Of a stretch of DNA of 48,932 bases, positions 7,229-16,116 are shown one piece after another. The DNA is from Deltaproteobacteria bacterium (GTDB lineage Bacteria > Desulfobacterota > Desulfobulbia > Desulfobulbales > VMSU01), in contig JAJSAA010000179.1 in NCBI GenBank assembly GCA_024274995.1, positions 1 through 48,932 on the forward strand, written 5' to 3'. The translations under genes and the position numbers were made by a program. Position 1 is the first letter of the stretch, and every line of letters begins with the position of its first letter. Under the pieces are notes generated by a model that saw only the letters and a program-made list of their open reading frames with translations, was not told where the DNA came from and searched no databases.

Positions 7229-8386
7229 TTAACACTGATCCAATATTTCCTGGGCCAGTTTATTGCCCGGATCAATTCTAACCGCCTTTGAGGCCCATTT
7301 GTCGGCCCGCATCCGCATTTTCAGTTTCAGATAACACTCGGCGAGATTAAGGAGGACGTTGATGTCCATGGGAAAATGTTGCTGTACTTTCTCAAGCAGA
7401 GCTGCTGCCTCTTGATAAGCACCCTTTCGCAACAGGGCCAGGCCCAGTTTTTTTTGCAGATAATCACGCTCTGGCGCTGCTTCCAGCACCTTCCGGCAGC
7501 ATAAAACCGCCAGCTTAAAAAGACCGTGCTCCATGGCGAGATCCACGGTTTCTTCCTGAAGATCAAGATTGTCCGGATTATTACGGAGCATGATTTTTAA
7601 TATCTTTTCTGCCTCTTTAATTCGCTGGTGTTTTAAGAGGAGCGCTGCCACCTTAAAGGCCCGTTCGGCGTTGCGCGGGCTTAGATCCAGGGCCTTGGTA
7701 AAATATTTAATAGCCTTATCCGTCTCTCCCTGTTTCAGATAAATCTGGCCGAGATAATGATAAGACGGAACCTCTAAACGATTCATGGTAATGGCCTGTT
7801 CAAAGGCTTCAACCGCCCCCGGCAGATCATTCTTCTTTAGAAACAGACGGCCCATTTCCCGCCACGGCCGGGATGAGTGTTTACTCAAAGCAGCCGCCTG
7901 GCGCAGGCATTCAATGGCATTATCAAACTGGCCCTTGACCCGCCATTTGTCAGCCTTGCGCAGCAGTATGGCCTGGGGGCTGGGATTATCCACCCGGTTA
8001 AGCAGTTCCAGGATTTTCTGCTCCAGGGTTGCGGTAACAAAAGGCTTGGTGAGATAGGCATCCACATCCTGTTCGGCGGCCTCGGCGACAATACTCTGGT
8101 TGGCCTCGGCGGTTATCATCAAGAAGGGGGTATCCTTGAACTTTTTGTTGCCGCGCAGTTTATTCAGGAGTTCTGTACCATTCAGCTTGGGCATCTGCCA
8201 GTCGGAAATTATGAACTTTATGGCGCAATGTTCGGTGTTTAAAATTTCCCAGGCCTCAAGGCCGTTCGCTGCTTCATAATATTTACGGCCGAATTTGATT
8301 AATTTCAACATGGCTCGAATGGAGCGCCGCATATTATCCAGGTCATCAACGATGAGAAAATTAATTTGGGCTGGATCTATTGTCAT
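7229..8386 (-). CDS. Response regulator: receiver domain plus TPR output
   Basis: 385 residues. The N-terminal CheY-like receiver (about 1-130) has the acidic pair in FLIVDDLDNMR, the phospho-acceptor Asp in FIISDWQMP, the Thr/Ser in LMITAEA and the Lys in YLTKPF. The rest is a run of TPR units (for example RPWREMGRLFLKKNDLPGAVEAFEQA and VPSYHYLGQIYLKQGETDKAIKYFTKA). There is no DNA-binding or enzymatic output, so signalling must be by protein-protein contact. It lies 24 bp after a histidine kinase, its likely partner, and 3 bp before a TPR membrane protein, its possible target. Confidence 0.9.
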   Translation of the reverse strand: MTIDPAQINFLIVDDLDNMRRSIRAMLKLIKFGRKYYEAANGLEAWEILNTEHCAIKFIISDWQMPKLNGTELLNKLRGNKKFKDTPFLMITAEANQSIVAEAAEQDVDAYLTKPFVTATLEQKILELLNRVDNPSPQAILLRKADKWRVKGQFDNAIECLRQAAALSKHSSRPWREMGRLFLKKNDLPGAVEAFEQAITMNRLEVPSYHYLGQIYLKQGETDKAIKYFTKALDLSPRNAERAFKVAALLLKHQRIKEAEKILKIMLRNNPDNLDLQEETVDLAMEHGLFKLAVLCCRKVLEAAPERDYLQKKLGLALLRKGAYQEAAALLEKVQQHFPMDINVLLNLAECYLKLKMRMRADKWASKAVRIDPGNKLAQEILDQC

Positions 8387-8410
8387 AGGGAGTTCTCAAG
8401 CTAAACGCCG

Positions 8411-9679
8411 TTAAAGGCGCAAAAGAAAATAAAATCGGCAGCCCTCACCGGGTCTGCTGTTGACCGCAATTTTACCTTTATGAACCTCAATGGCCAGGCG
8501 GCAGAAGTACAGGCCCAGGCCTGTACCCACCAGGGCATCCTGCTTTTCAGAGAGGCGGGAGTATTTTTCAAATATTTTTTCTTGTTTGTCTTCTGACAGC
8601 CCCGGCCCCTGATCCTGCACAAAAAATTCTAACTCCTCGCTAACGGCGAGATAATTACAACCGGCGGTAATTATGGTGCTTGGTGTGGTATAACCCAGGG
8701 CGTTGGTCAATAAATTCTGCAAGACCCGCAAGATCAGGATTCGATCAACATAGGCCATGGGCAACTCAGGGTCGGCGGCCAGCACGAGCTCCACATCCTT
8801 AATCCGGGCCAGGCCGCGCAGGGCGCTCAAGGCCTCTTCAAGCAGCGCCCTGGGATGAACCTCCTCTGGACATGGAATTAATTTGCCGTCTTCCATCTTA
8901 TTGATGGCCACCAGATTATTCGCCATACGCACGGCACGATCACAGCTAATCTGGGCGGCGGCCAGAAATTCACGATTCTCCTGGCTTATAGAATAAGACA
9001 TAATATCCAGATTGGCCACCACCTCAGCCAACGGGGCCTTGAGATCATGAATCAGCATTTTGTATAACTCGTCCCGCAAAGACTCCTGTCGTTTTAACGC
9101 CCTGTTTTTGTGGCGCAGATTGTCCTTTTGGCGCCGCAGCTCCTGGTGCAGGCGCTGCTGAACCAGGGTTGAGATAATCATAGTGCTGAAATCAAGGAGA
9201 TAGGTAATATCTTCCTGTAGCAGATCTTTGTCCTCTGCCTTATCGGTAATATTTATTACCCCCAATAATTGCTCGTCTTGAAAGATCGGCAGGGAGAGCA
9301 GGGCGTTTCTTTTATAATGCTGATTATGCGGCCGCTTATTATTAAAACGGGGATCAATGGAGATATCCGGGATAAAGACAGGGGCCGCCGTCCTGGCTGC
9401 CAGAGCGGCGATGGAATCGCTGTCCATGGCCTGTTTTTCGCCAATTATTTCCCGGCGGCTGGCGGTGGCAACTATCAGGTTATGGCCCTCCAGAACCATA
9501 ATTGAGCCCTGCTCTACCCCCATATAGTCTAAGATTATTGCCAGGATATCATCCAAGCGTTTATTAAACTTACCCCCCTTCTGGTTGATAATTTTAATAA
9601 TTTTGGAGATATTTTCCAGCAGACAGTTGGCCCGTTCCACTGAGAGAGTGTGGGGTTCCGGAGGGGTATCACTATTCAT
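8411..9679 (-). CDS. GAF-domain histidine kinase
   Basis: A 422-residue soluble sensor kinase with no membrane segment. A GAF domain (about 30-180; VEQGSIMVLEG...LLSLPIFQDEQLLGVINITD) is followed by a coiled coil, an HDLKAPLAEV phospho-acceptor H-box, and an ATPase domain with N-box (NLLTNALGY), G1 (DQGPGLS), F-box (FEKYSRL) and G2 (GTGLGLYFC). The start at 9679 has GGGA upstream and sits just past the guaA stop; an in-frame ATG at 9691 would overlap guaA. The partner is the adjacent receiver/TPR protein. The ligand of the GAF domain is unknown. Confidence 0.9.
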   Translation of the reverse strand: MNSDTPPEPHTLSVERANCLLENISKIIKIINQKGGKFNKRLDDILAIILDYMGVEQGSIMVLEGHNLIVATASRREIIGEKQAMDSDSIAALAARTAAPVFIPDISIDPRFNNKRPHNQHYKRNALLSLPIFQDEQLLGVINITDKAEDKDLLQEDITYLLDFSTMIISTLVQQRLHQELRRQKDNLRHKNRALKRQESLRDELYKMLIHDLKAPLAEVVANLDIMSYSISQENREFLAAAQISCDRAVRMANNLVAINKMEDGKLIPCPEEVHPRALLEEALSALRGLARIKDVELVLAADPELPMAYVDRILILRVLQNLLTNALGYTTPSTIITAGCNYLAVSEELEFFVQDQGPGLSEDKQEKIFEKYSRLSEKQDALVGTGLGLYFCRLAIEVHKGKIAVNSRPGEGCRFYFLLRL

Positions 9680-9681
9680 GG

Positions 9682-11229
9682 TTATTCCCATTCAATGGTG
9701 CCTGGCGGCTTGGAAGAGATATCAAAAACTACCCGGTTGACCCCCCGCACCTCATTAATAATCCGGTTAGACATCCGGCCTAATAAATCATAGGGCAGTC
9801 TTGACCAGTCGGCGGTCATGGCATCTAAGCTGTCCACACAGCGCAGGGCCACCACGTGCTCATAGGTTCGTTCATCGCCCATGACTCCCACGGTCTGAAT
9901 GGGCAGCAGAACTGCGAAGGACTGCCAGGTCTGACGGTATAATCCAGCCAGTTTCATCTCTTCAAGGACAATGACATCGGCCTGCCGGACGATCTCAAGA
10001 CGCTGAGGGGTGATCTCGCCAATTATCCGAATCGCCAGGCCGGGGCCGGGGAAGGGCTGCCGGTAAATGGCCTCTTCGGGCAGGCCGAGCTCCAGGCCCA
10101 GGAGCCGCACCTCGTCCTTAAACAGATCACGCAGAGGCTCGATGAGATCCAGTTTCATAACCTCGGGTAGTCCGCCGACATTATGATGTGATTTAATCAC
10201 CGTATCACCGACAAAGGAGACGCTCTCTATTACATCCGGGTAGAGAGTACCCTGGGCCAGGTATTTGGCATCCTTGATTTTGCCGGCTTCTTGCTCAAAT
10301 ATCTTGATGAACCCGTGGCCGATGATCTTGCGTTTCTTCTCAGGGTCACTTACCCCGGTGAGCTGGCCGAGAAATTCATCGCGGGCATCCACCTGAATAA
10401 CATCGAGCCCGGTCTTTTCCCGGAAAAAACGCATAACACTCTCCGTCTCTCCGGTGCGCATGAGACCATTATCGACATAGATGCAGGTTAACTGGCTACC
10501 GATGGCCCGATGAATAAGGGCTGCCACTACCGAGGAGTCAACCCCACCGCTCAAGGCGCAGATAACCTGATCACTCCCCACCTTTTCCCGGATAGCGGCA
10601 ATATTGGATTCCACAAAGGACTGCATGGTCCATTTGGGCTGACAATGACACATGTCGAAGACAAAATTACGTAATACATCTTTGCCAATCAGGGTGTGAG
10701 CCACCTCAGGATGAAACTGAACCCCCACCAGGGGTTTATGCCGGTGGCGGATAGCGGCGTTGGGCGAGTGCTCGCTCACCGCTGAGATCATGAACTCGGC
10801 GGGCAGTTCCTCTATGCGGTCGCCATGACTCATCCAGACCTGGTTGGCACCTTCGGGCTCCATATTGGCGAAGAGCCCCGTACTGCTTTTGATTATCAGC
10901 TCAGACTTGCCAAATTCACGTTTTTGCGCTTTTTCCACCCGGCCGCCGCCCTGGATGGTCATTAATTGCGCCCCGTAACAAATGCCTAACACCGGAATAT
11001 CAAGATCGAATATGCCGGGATCACTCTTGGGGGCATCTTCGTCATAGACGCTCTTGGGGCCGCCGGAGAGGACTATGCCCCTGGGGCTCATAGTCTTGAT
11101 CTTCTCAAGGCTTAGATAATAGGGGTGTACCTCACAATAGACCTTCTGTTCCCGTATACGGCGGGCAATTAACTGGGTGGTCTGTGAACCAAAATCGAGA
11201 ATTAATATCTTTTCTGTTTGAATTTCCAT
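9682..11229 (-). CDS. guaA: GMP synthase (glutamine-hydrolysing)
   Basis: A 515-residue enzyme converting XMP to GMP with ATP and glutamine. The N-terminal class I GATase has SGGPKSVYDE, GICYGAQ with nucleophile Cys84, and GVQFHPE. The ATP-pyrophosphatase loop is SGGVDSSV. The C-terminal dimerisation domain ends in the family signature PPGTIEWE. Length is normal. It lies 5 bp after guaB and directly before the histidine kinase, so purine synthesis and the signalling genes are probably co-transcribed. Confidence 0.97.
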   Translation of the reverse strand: MEIQTEKILILDFGSQTTQLIARRIREQKVYCEVHPYYLSLEKIKTMSPRGIVLSGGPKSVYDEDAPKSDPGIFDLDIPVLGICYGAQLMTIQGGGRVEKAQKREFGKSELIIKSSTGLFANMEPEGANQVWMSHGDRIEELPAEFMISAVSEHSPNAAIRHRHKPLVGVQFHPEVAHTLIGKDVLRNFVFDMCHCQPKWTMQSFVESNIAAIREKVGSDQVICALSGGVDSSVVAALIHRAIGSQLTCIYVDNGLMRTGETESVMRFFREKTGLDVIQVDARDEFLGQLTGVSDPEKKRKIIGHGFIKIFEQEAGKIKDAKYLAQGTLYPDVIESVSFVGDTVIKSHHNVGGLPEVMKLDLIEPLRDLFKDEVRLLGLELGLPEEAIYRQPFPGPGLAIRIIGEITPQRLEIVRQADVIVLEEMKLAGLYRQTWQSFAVLLPIQTVGVMGDERTYEHVVALRCVDSLDAMTADWSRLPYDLLGRMSNRIINEVRGVNRVVFDISSKPPGTIEWE

Positions 11230-11234
11230 GATAA

Positions 11235-12695
11235 TCAGCCTAATCTATAATTAGGTGCCTCCTTGGTAATAATAACGTCGTGTACATGACTTTCTTTGAG
11301 TCCGGCAGCGGTAATTTTGACGAATTTGGCCCGCTGGCGCAGGGTCTCAATATCCTTGGCCCCCACATAGCCCATCCCCGATCGCAGGCCGCCAAGCAAC
11401 TGATAGATGGTATCTGAGATTGGCCCGCGGTATGGCACCTTGCCCTCAATACCCTCGGGAACCAGCTTGGCGGGATTTTCCACCTTTTCCTGAAAATAGC
11501 GGTCACTGCTGCCCTTTTTCATGGCCCCGAGAGAACCCATACCCCGATACCCCTTATAAGTACGGCCTTGATACAAAAAGGTCTCACCTGGCGCCTCATC
11601 GGTACCGGCAAAGAGGCTGCCCACCATAATGACATGGGCTCCCATACCGATAGCCTTGGTAATATCACCAGAAAATTTAATGCCGCCGTCGGCAATAACC
11701 GGGACATCGTATTCAGCCGCCACTTTGGCGCAGCGATAGATGGCGGTCATCTGCGGTACTCCGACTCCAGCCACAATTCTCGTAGTGCAGATTGACCCTG
11801 GCCCCACCCCGATCTTGACACAATCGGCCCCGGCCTTGATCAAATCGACCACGGCCTCCGGGGTGGCAATATTGCCGGCTACTACCTGCAGATCGGGGAA
11901 ATTATCTTTTAGTCTCTTTAAGGCGTTGATAATATTTCGGGAATGACCATGGGCGGAATCCAGAACCACAATATCCACTCCGGCCTTAATCAGGCCCTCT
12001 AATGATTCGGGGGGGGTGTCAACCCCAATGGCCGCACCCACCAGCAGACGACCCAGGTCGTCCTTGGCTGCGTGGGGGTAGCGTTTGATTTTTTCCAGAT
12101 CCTTAGTGGTAATAAGCCCCGTTAAATTGCCCTCGTCGTCCACTACCAGTAATTTTTCAATCCGGTGTTCATGGAGTAGGGCCTTGGATTGTTCCAGGGT
12201 AATTCCAACTTTAGCGGTTATTAGGTTTTTGCTGGTCATGACATCTCGTACTCGGAGCAGGGGGTCGGAGACAAAGCGCAGGTCACGGTTGGTGACGATG
12301 CCCACCAGTTTTTTACCCCGCCGCACCGGTACCCCGGAGATATGGAAACGTTGCATAATGGCCTGAACATCGGCCACCGTGGCATCCTCCTCCACGGTAA
12401 TTGGATCGACAATCATGCCGGATTCAGATTTCTTGACCCTTTGTACCTCCAGGATTTGATTGTCAATTCCCATGTTTTTGTGAATAATGCCCATTCCCCC
12501 TTCCCGGGCCATGCTGATGGCCGTCCGGTGCTCAGTGACACTGTCCATGGCGGCACTAATCAGGGGAATCTGTAAATTGATCGTCTTGGTCAATCTGGTA
12601 CCAAGTTCCACCTTAGCGGGTAGAACATCGGAGGCCTGTGGAACCAGCAGCAGGTCATCAAAGGTATAGGCATCAAATATAATTTTATCTTGCAT
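11235..12695 (-). CDS. guaB: IMP dehydrogenase
   Basis: 486 residues; oxidises IMP to XMP with NAD+, the first committed step to GMP. The N-terminal barrel starts FDAYTFDDLLLVPQ. Two CBS domains (about 95-205) are inserted. The active-site loop GPGSICTTR carries the catalytic Cys, and the flap region KGSSDRYFQ is present. Standard length for bacterial enzymes. GGAG lies 9 nt before the ATG. It is the first gene of a five-gene minus-strand unit. Confidence 0.97.
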   Translation of the reverse strand: MQDKIIFDAYTFDDLLLVPQASDVLPAKVELGTRLTKTINLQIPLISAAMDSVTEHRTAISMAREGGMGIIHKNMGIDNQILEVQRVKKSESGMIVDPITVEEDATVADVQAIMQRFHISGVPVRRGKKLVGIVTNRDLRFVSDPLLRVRDVMTSKNLITAKVGITLEQSKALLHEHRIEKLLVVDDEGNLTGLITTKDLEKIKRYPHAAKDDLGRLLVGAAIGVDTPPESLEGLIKAGVDIVVLDSAHGHSRNIINALKRLKDNFPDLQVVAGNIATPEAVVDLIKAGADCVKIGVGPGSICTTRIVAGVGVPQMTAIYRCAKVAAEYDVPVIADGGIKFSGDITKAIGMGAHVIMVGSLFAGTDEAPGETFLYQGRTYKGYRGMGSLGAMKKGSSDRYFQEKVENPAKLVPEGIEGKVPYRGPISDTIYQLLGGLRSGMGYVGAKDIETLRQRAKFVKITAAGLKESHVHDVIITKEAPNYRLG

Positions 12696-12775
12696 TGCAA
12701 AGGGCTCCCTGGGAATAATTTATGGTGAATTTTGGGGTAACTGACTGAAGCGTTGACGGCATCGTAAAAAGCTAA

Positions 12776-12805
12776 ATTATACCGCGCACGGCATCCTACA
12801 TACAA
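12776..12805 (-). promoter_or_regulatory. Sigma-70-type promoter of guaB
   Basis: On the minus strand TTGTAT (12800-12805), an 18-bp spacer and a perfect TATAAT (12776-12781) predict a start about 75 nt before the guaB ATG. Confidence 0.6.
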
Positions 12806-13159
12806 CGAACTTCGGTTACAAAAGTCAAAAAGTATCTCTCTGAATAAACCGCGTTAACTCAAAGAGTTATAGCCTTTTGACAAAATGAGTTCGTTGGAAG
12901 TCCGATCTACGGCGTTGTGGCGTTTCGGAGTCTCACTGCGTTCACTTACCTGTATGTCGAACTTTTCGCAGTCCTCGCTTAGCTGACTTAGCCATCTTTA
13001 GTTAGTGATGGACTTTTTACGAGTCCATCAAGCGTTGGTTTAAATATATCTATTGGGCATTATTTTGAATAAGTTACTGGTAATTTATCATTCTAAATTA
13101 TTTTCATAAATAACAAAATGATAAAAACGACGATTTTGTAAAAGGCCAAAGGGGGCAGA
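12806..13159. repeat. Intergenic region with palindromes between guaB promoter and ppx/gppA
   Basis: No supported gene. A hairpin GATGGACT-TTTTACG-AGTCCATC lies at 13007-13029; this GATGGACT...AGTCCATC word is, to my knowledge, a repeated palindrome in deltaproteobacterial genomes. At 12923-12952 a TCGGAGTCTC...CTTACCTG segment resembles the one at 5061-5087. The stretch from 13040 is AT-rich. Confidence 0.5.
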
Positions 13160-14101
13160 TTAGCGCCCCCCGTACTGAAGGATAATTCCTTCTAAGAAAC
13201 CGCTGGTACTGACGGTTAAATTGTGGCCGGTTATTTGAATAATTGCCTGGAGCAGCATTATGCCGGCTGGAATAATTGCCCCTCGTTCTCCTAAGCCTGG
13301 CACCGAGCGGAGTGCCTTTGGTTCCAGGCCTGTTAAGCGGCCAAAAATTTCATCTAACCCGGCCCTGGTTAATTTACTGCCCTGAATCAGCCTTGCCTGG
13401 TAACACTCCAGGTTTAGGGAGAGCATGGCTAACGCGTTAGCCGTACCTCCCGAGGCTGCGAGACGTATTTTGCCGAGATCAGCAGTTATAAGTTCGGCAA
13501 ATACGGGTCTGATGAGCTCAAGAAGAAAAATTTTCATTTGGGCCTGGGTCGAGGGGTTGATTCCGGCCCTGAAAAAACGTTCTGTTAGATTAACCGCTCC
13601 GACGGGCAGACTGCGGATTAGCGGCTTCCGCCCCGCCCGGGCCAGAATTATTTCGGTACTGCCGCCCCCGGCATCGACTAAGAGCAAAGGGCGGTTACTC
13701 TCTTTTTGCCGGGATAGGCAGCCCATGAGGGTAAAGGCCGCCTCCTGTTTCGGGCTGACAACCTCAATTTCACATTGCAGAATTTCCGCAGCCTCGCGAA
13801 TAAATTTCAGGCGGTTTGCGGCCTGACGCAGGGCCTCGGTACCATAGGCCCGCACCGGCATCGCTGGTAGATCCCGTAATTGCCGGGCAAAGGTTCGGCA
13901 GGCGATAAGACCACGCTGGCGGGCCGCTTCACTTAATCCGCGGTCTGCCGTTAATTTTTCACCAAGCCGGGTTTGGCAGCAGGTATCAAGTAAAATTCGG
14001 GCAGGGGGCCACCTTGACTGTAGACCGGATACCGCCAGCAGGCGAAAACTATTGCTGCCCAAATCAATGGCGGCAAAATTTGTCTCTTTCGGTTCTTGCA
14101 C
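13160..14101 (-). CDS. Ppx/GppA-family phosphatase
   Basis: 313 residues of the ASKHA-fold exopolyphosphatase/pppGpp phosphohydrolase family. Phosphate-binding loops are FAAIDLGSNSFRLLA at the N-terminus and LLVDAGGGSTEII near residue 140. Only the two-lobed catalytic domain is present; the C-terminal HD-like domain of E. coli Ppx (513 residues) is missing, as in many short homologues. The start is a GTG without a clear ribosome-binding site. It hydrolyses polyphosphate or pppGpp; sequence alone does not decide which. Confidence 0.88.
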   Translation of the reverse strand: MQEPKETNFAAIDLGSNSFRLLAVSGLQSRWPPARILLDTCCQTRLGEKLTADRGLSEAARQRGLIACRTFARQLRDLPAMPVRAYGTEALRQAANRLKFIREAAEILQCEIEVVSPKQEAAFTLMGCLSRQKESNRPLLLVDAGGGSTEIILARAGRKPLIRSLPVGAVNLTERFFRAGINPSTQAQMKIFLLELIRPVFAELITADLGKIRLAASGGTANALAMLSLNLECYQARLIQGSKLTRAGLDEIFGRLTGLEPKALRSVPGLGERGAIIPAGIMLLQAIIQITGHNLTVSTSGFLEGIILQYGGR

Positions 14102-14263
14102 GATATTTACATAAGCATTCAGTAAACCACACCCTTGACTTTATAACATCTCGGAATGTAAGTGTTCACCGCCGCTTCAGGATCAGGGTAAAACAAAATT
14201 CTGGTGAATAATTACGGGAATTCTTTACTTGACAAGTTTGGTTATTCGGCGCAATATCGTGCC

Positions 14264-14869
14264 ATGCTTAACATTAACCCTGACAATCCACAAGTTAGAC
14301 TTATCGCGCAGGTAGCAGACAGACTGCGGGGCGGTGAGATTATCTGTTATCCAACCGATACTATTTATGGCATCGGCTGCGATATATTCAACCAGAAGGC
14401 GGTGAAAAGGATTCATCAACTAAAGCGGCGGCCCACCCATAAACCATTCAGTTTCATGTGTAGCAGCCTGAAGAATGTAAGTCAATACTGTCACATTTCA
14501 AATCAGGCCTATCGGTTAATGAAACGGCATCTCCCAGGGGCCTACACCTTTATCCTGCCCACCATGAAAATAGTGCCCAAGATCATGACCAGTAAGCAGA
14601 AGACGGTGGGAATAAGGGTACCGGATAATAATATATGCCTGGCCCTGGTGGAGGCCCTCGGTAATCCAATTCTGACCACCTCCGCCATTCTTAATGCCGA
14701 TGAAGAACCGGTTGGCGAGGCCTATGAACTTGAAGAAAAGCTGGCCAACCTGGTTGACCTGATAATTGACGGCGGCCAGATATATCCAGAGCCGTCAACT
14801 GTTATCTCCTTGACTGGCTCGGAACCGGTAATTTTGAGAGAGGGGAAGGGGGATAGCGGATCATTCTGA
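14264..14869 (+). CDS. YciO/Sua5/YrdC-family protein
   Basis: 201 residues from the ATG at 14264, whose N-terminus (MLNINPDNPQVRLIAQ) matches the start of E. coli YciO; a longer frame begins at 14204 but adds 20 unrelated residues. Family motifs: IICYPTDTIYGIGC, KPFSFMC, PGAYTFILPT, VGIRVPDN and a C-terminal STVISL. YrdC/Sua5 enzymes make threonylcarbamoyl-AMP for tRNA t6A; YciO members keep the fold, and their role is less certain. It is divergent from the ppx/gppA gene. Confidence 0.88.
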   Translation: MLNINPDNPQVRLIAQVADRLRGGEIICYPTDTIYGIGCDIFNQKAVKRIHQLKRRPTHKPFSFMCSSLKNVSQYCHISNQAYRLMKRHLPGAYTFILPTMKIVPKIMTSKQKTVGIRVPDNNICLALVEALGNPILTTSAILNADEEPVGEAYELEEKLANLVDLIIDGGQIYPEPSTVISLTGSEPVILREGKGDSGSF

Positions 14870-14901
14870 CCGCGACAGGTATGACCGGGGAAAGCGAAGA
14901 A

Positions 14902-15183
14902 CTACCCCTTAATCAATGGCTCTTTCAGTGATTTACTCATAGTAAAGTGAATTGATTTCCGAGCCGGGATATGCATCATCTCCCCGGTTTTGGGATTGGG
15001 TACCGATTTAGCGCGGCGCTCACGGACGCTTAAACTGCCAAAGCCTCTGATTTCAACCCGCTGGCCATTTTTCAACCCCTCAATCAGGGATGTTATAATA
15101 ATTTTTACCGCCCGTGAAGCATCCTGCTTCATCAAATACGGCATATTAGTTACTATATAATTAATAATATCTTTTTTAAGCAT
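14902..15183 (-). CDS. ihfB: Integration host factor/HU-family DNA-binding protein (beta-like)
   Basis: 93 residues of the HU/IHF family. The beta-arm region VEIRGFGSLSVRERRAKS and NPKTGEMMHIPARKSIHF fit; the Pro of the DNA-intercalating arm tip is in the N-P-K-T-G turn. IHF-beta is favoured because the gene sits in rpsA-(sppA)-ihfB order, which mirrors rpsA-ihfB in other proteobacteria. It bends DNA and often assists sigma-54 promoters, of which two are seen in this window. It starts 5 bp after sppA. Confidence 0.88.
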   Translation of the reverse strand: MLKKDIINYIVTNMPYLMKQDASRAVKIIITSLIEGLKNGQRVEIRGFGSLSVRERRAKSVPNPKTGEMMHIPARKSIHFTMSKSLKEPLIKG

Positions 15184-15188
15184 GGTGG

Positions 15189-16094
15189 TTAATTAGTCTG
15201 ATACATAAGGGCTGGCATTCTGTTCCATAACATACTGTCTAACACCTGACTCTTCATGTCGCTCAGATAATGGAGAAGGTTAAATTTATTATCTTCCGGG
15301 TAGACCAAGGGGGGATTTTTACTGGTTATGCCGCCAAGTTTGGCCGCCATTTCCACGGCGGTGGTAAAATTACCAAGTTTATCAAGCAAACCCAGATCCA
15401 GGGCCTGCTCACCGGTAAAGACCCGGCCATCGGCAATCTTTTTAACCTTGGCCACCGTTAGATGACGGCTTTTTGCCACCGCTCCGACAAACTGTTTAAG
15501 GACGTTATTAATCATCCTCTGGAGTAGTTGACGTTCCTCTGGAGTCATATTGCGAGACATTGAACCAATATCCTTGTTGATTCCGCTCTTTACCACTTCC
15601 GTCCTATAGCCGATCTTATTGAATAATTTTTTTAAATTAGCAAATTTGATAATAACCCCGATACTGCCGGTTATGGTTCCTGGGTCAGCGACAATACGGG
15701 TAGCTCCCAAGGCGGCGTAATACGCCCCCGAGGCTGCCACGGACTGCATACTGGCAACCACGGGTTTTACCCGTGCCGTCCGCCGAATTTCATCATATAT
15801 TTCCTGGGAGGCACCCACGGCTCCACCAGGGCTGTCTATCCGTACAACTACGGCCTTGATACGGGAATTACGGCGGAAGTCGGTCAAGATCTTGATAGAC
15901 TTGTCGGCATCCATAATAACTCCCTGCAAACGCAAAACCCCAATGGCGTTGGCTTGGGTGGTCTCATAGGCCTGAGGGTGAATCAGACGGGCAATAAAAA
16001 AGGTTATTCCACCAAAGAGGAAGAGGAACAGACCCGTCAAAACGAATAAACCGAATACGACGGGATGCCTCTGGTGAAATAACCTTTTATCCAT
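15189..16094 (-). CDS. sppA: Signal peptide peptidase SppA (short, 36K-type)
   Basis: A 301-residue S49-family serine protease. One N-terminal membrane helix (about 12-36) anchors the catalytic domain in the periplasm. Motifs: VVVRIDSPGG, SVAASGAYYAAL with the nucleophilic Ser, and VVKSGINKDIGS with the general-base Lys. The single-domain length fits the Gram-positive/archaeal-like form and not the 67-kDa E. coli one. It lies between rpsA and ihfB with short gaps. Confidence 0.92.
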   Translation of the reverse strand: MDKRLFHQRHPVVFGLFVLTGLFLFLFGGITFFIARLIHPQAYETTQANAIGVLRLQGVIMDADKSIKILTDFRRNSRIKAVVVRIDSPGGAVGASQEIYDEIRRTARVKPVVASMQSVAASGAYYAALGATRIVADPGTITGSIGVIIKFANLKKLFNKIGYRTEVVKSGINKDIGSMSRNMTPEERQLLQRMINNVLKQFVGAVAKSRHLTVAKVKKIADGRVFTGEQALDLGLLDKLGNFTTAVEMAAKLGGITSKNPPLVYPEDNKFNLLHYLSDMKSQVLDSMLWNRMPALMYQTN

Positions 16095-16116
16095 GACTAT
16101 GAATTTAACGCCTTAA

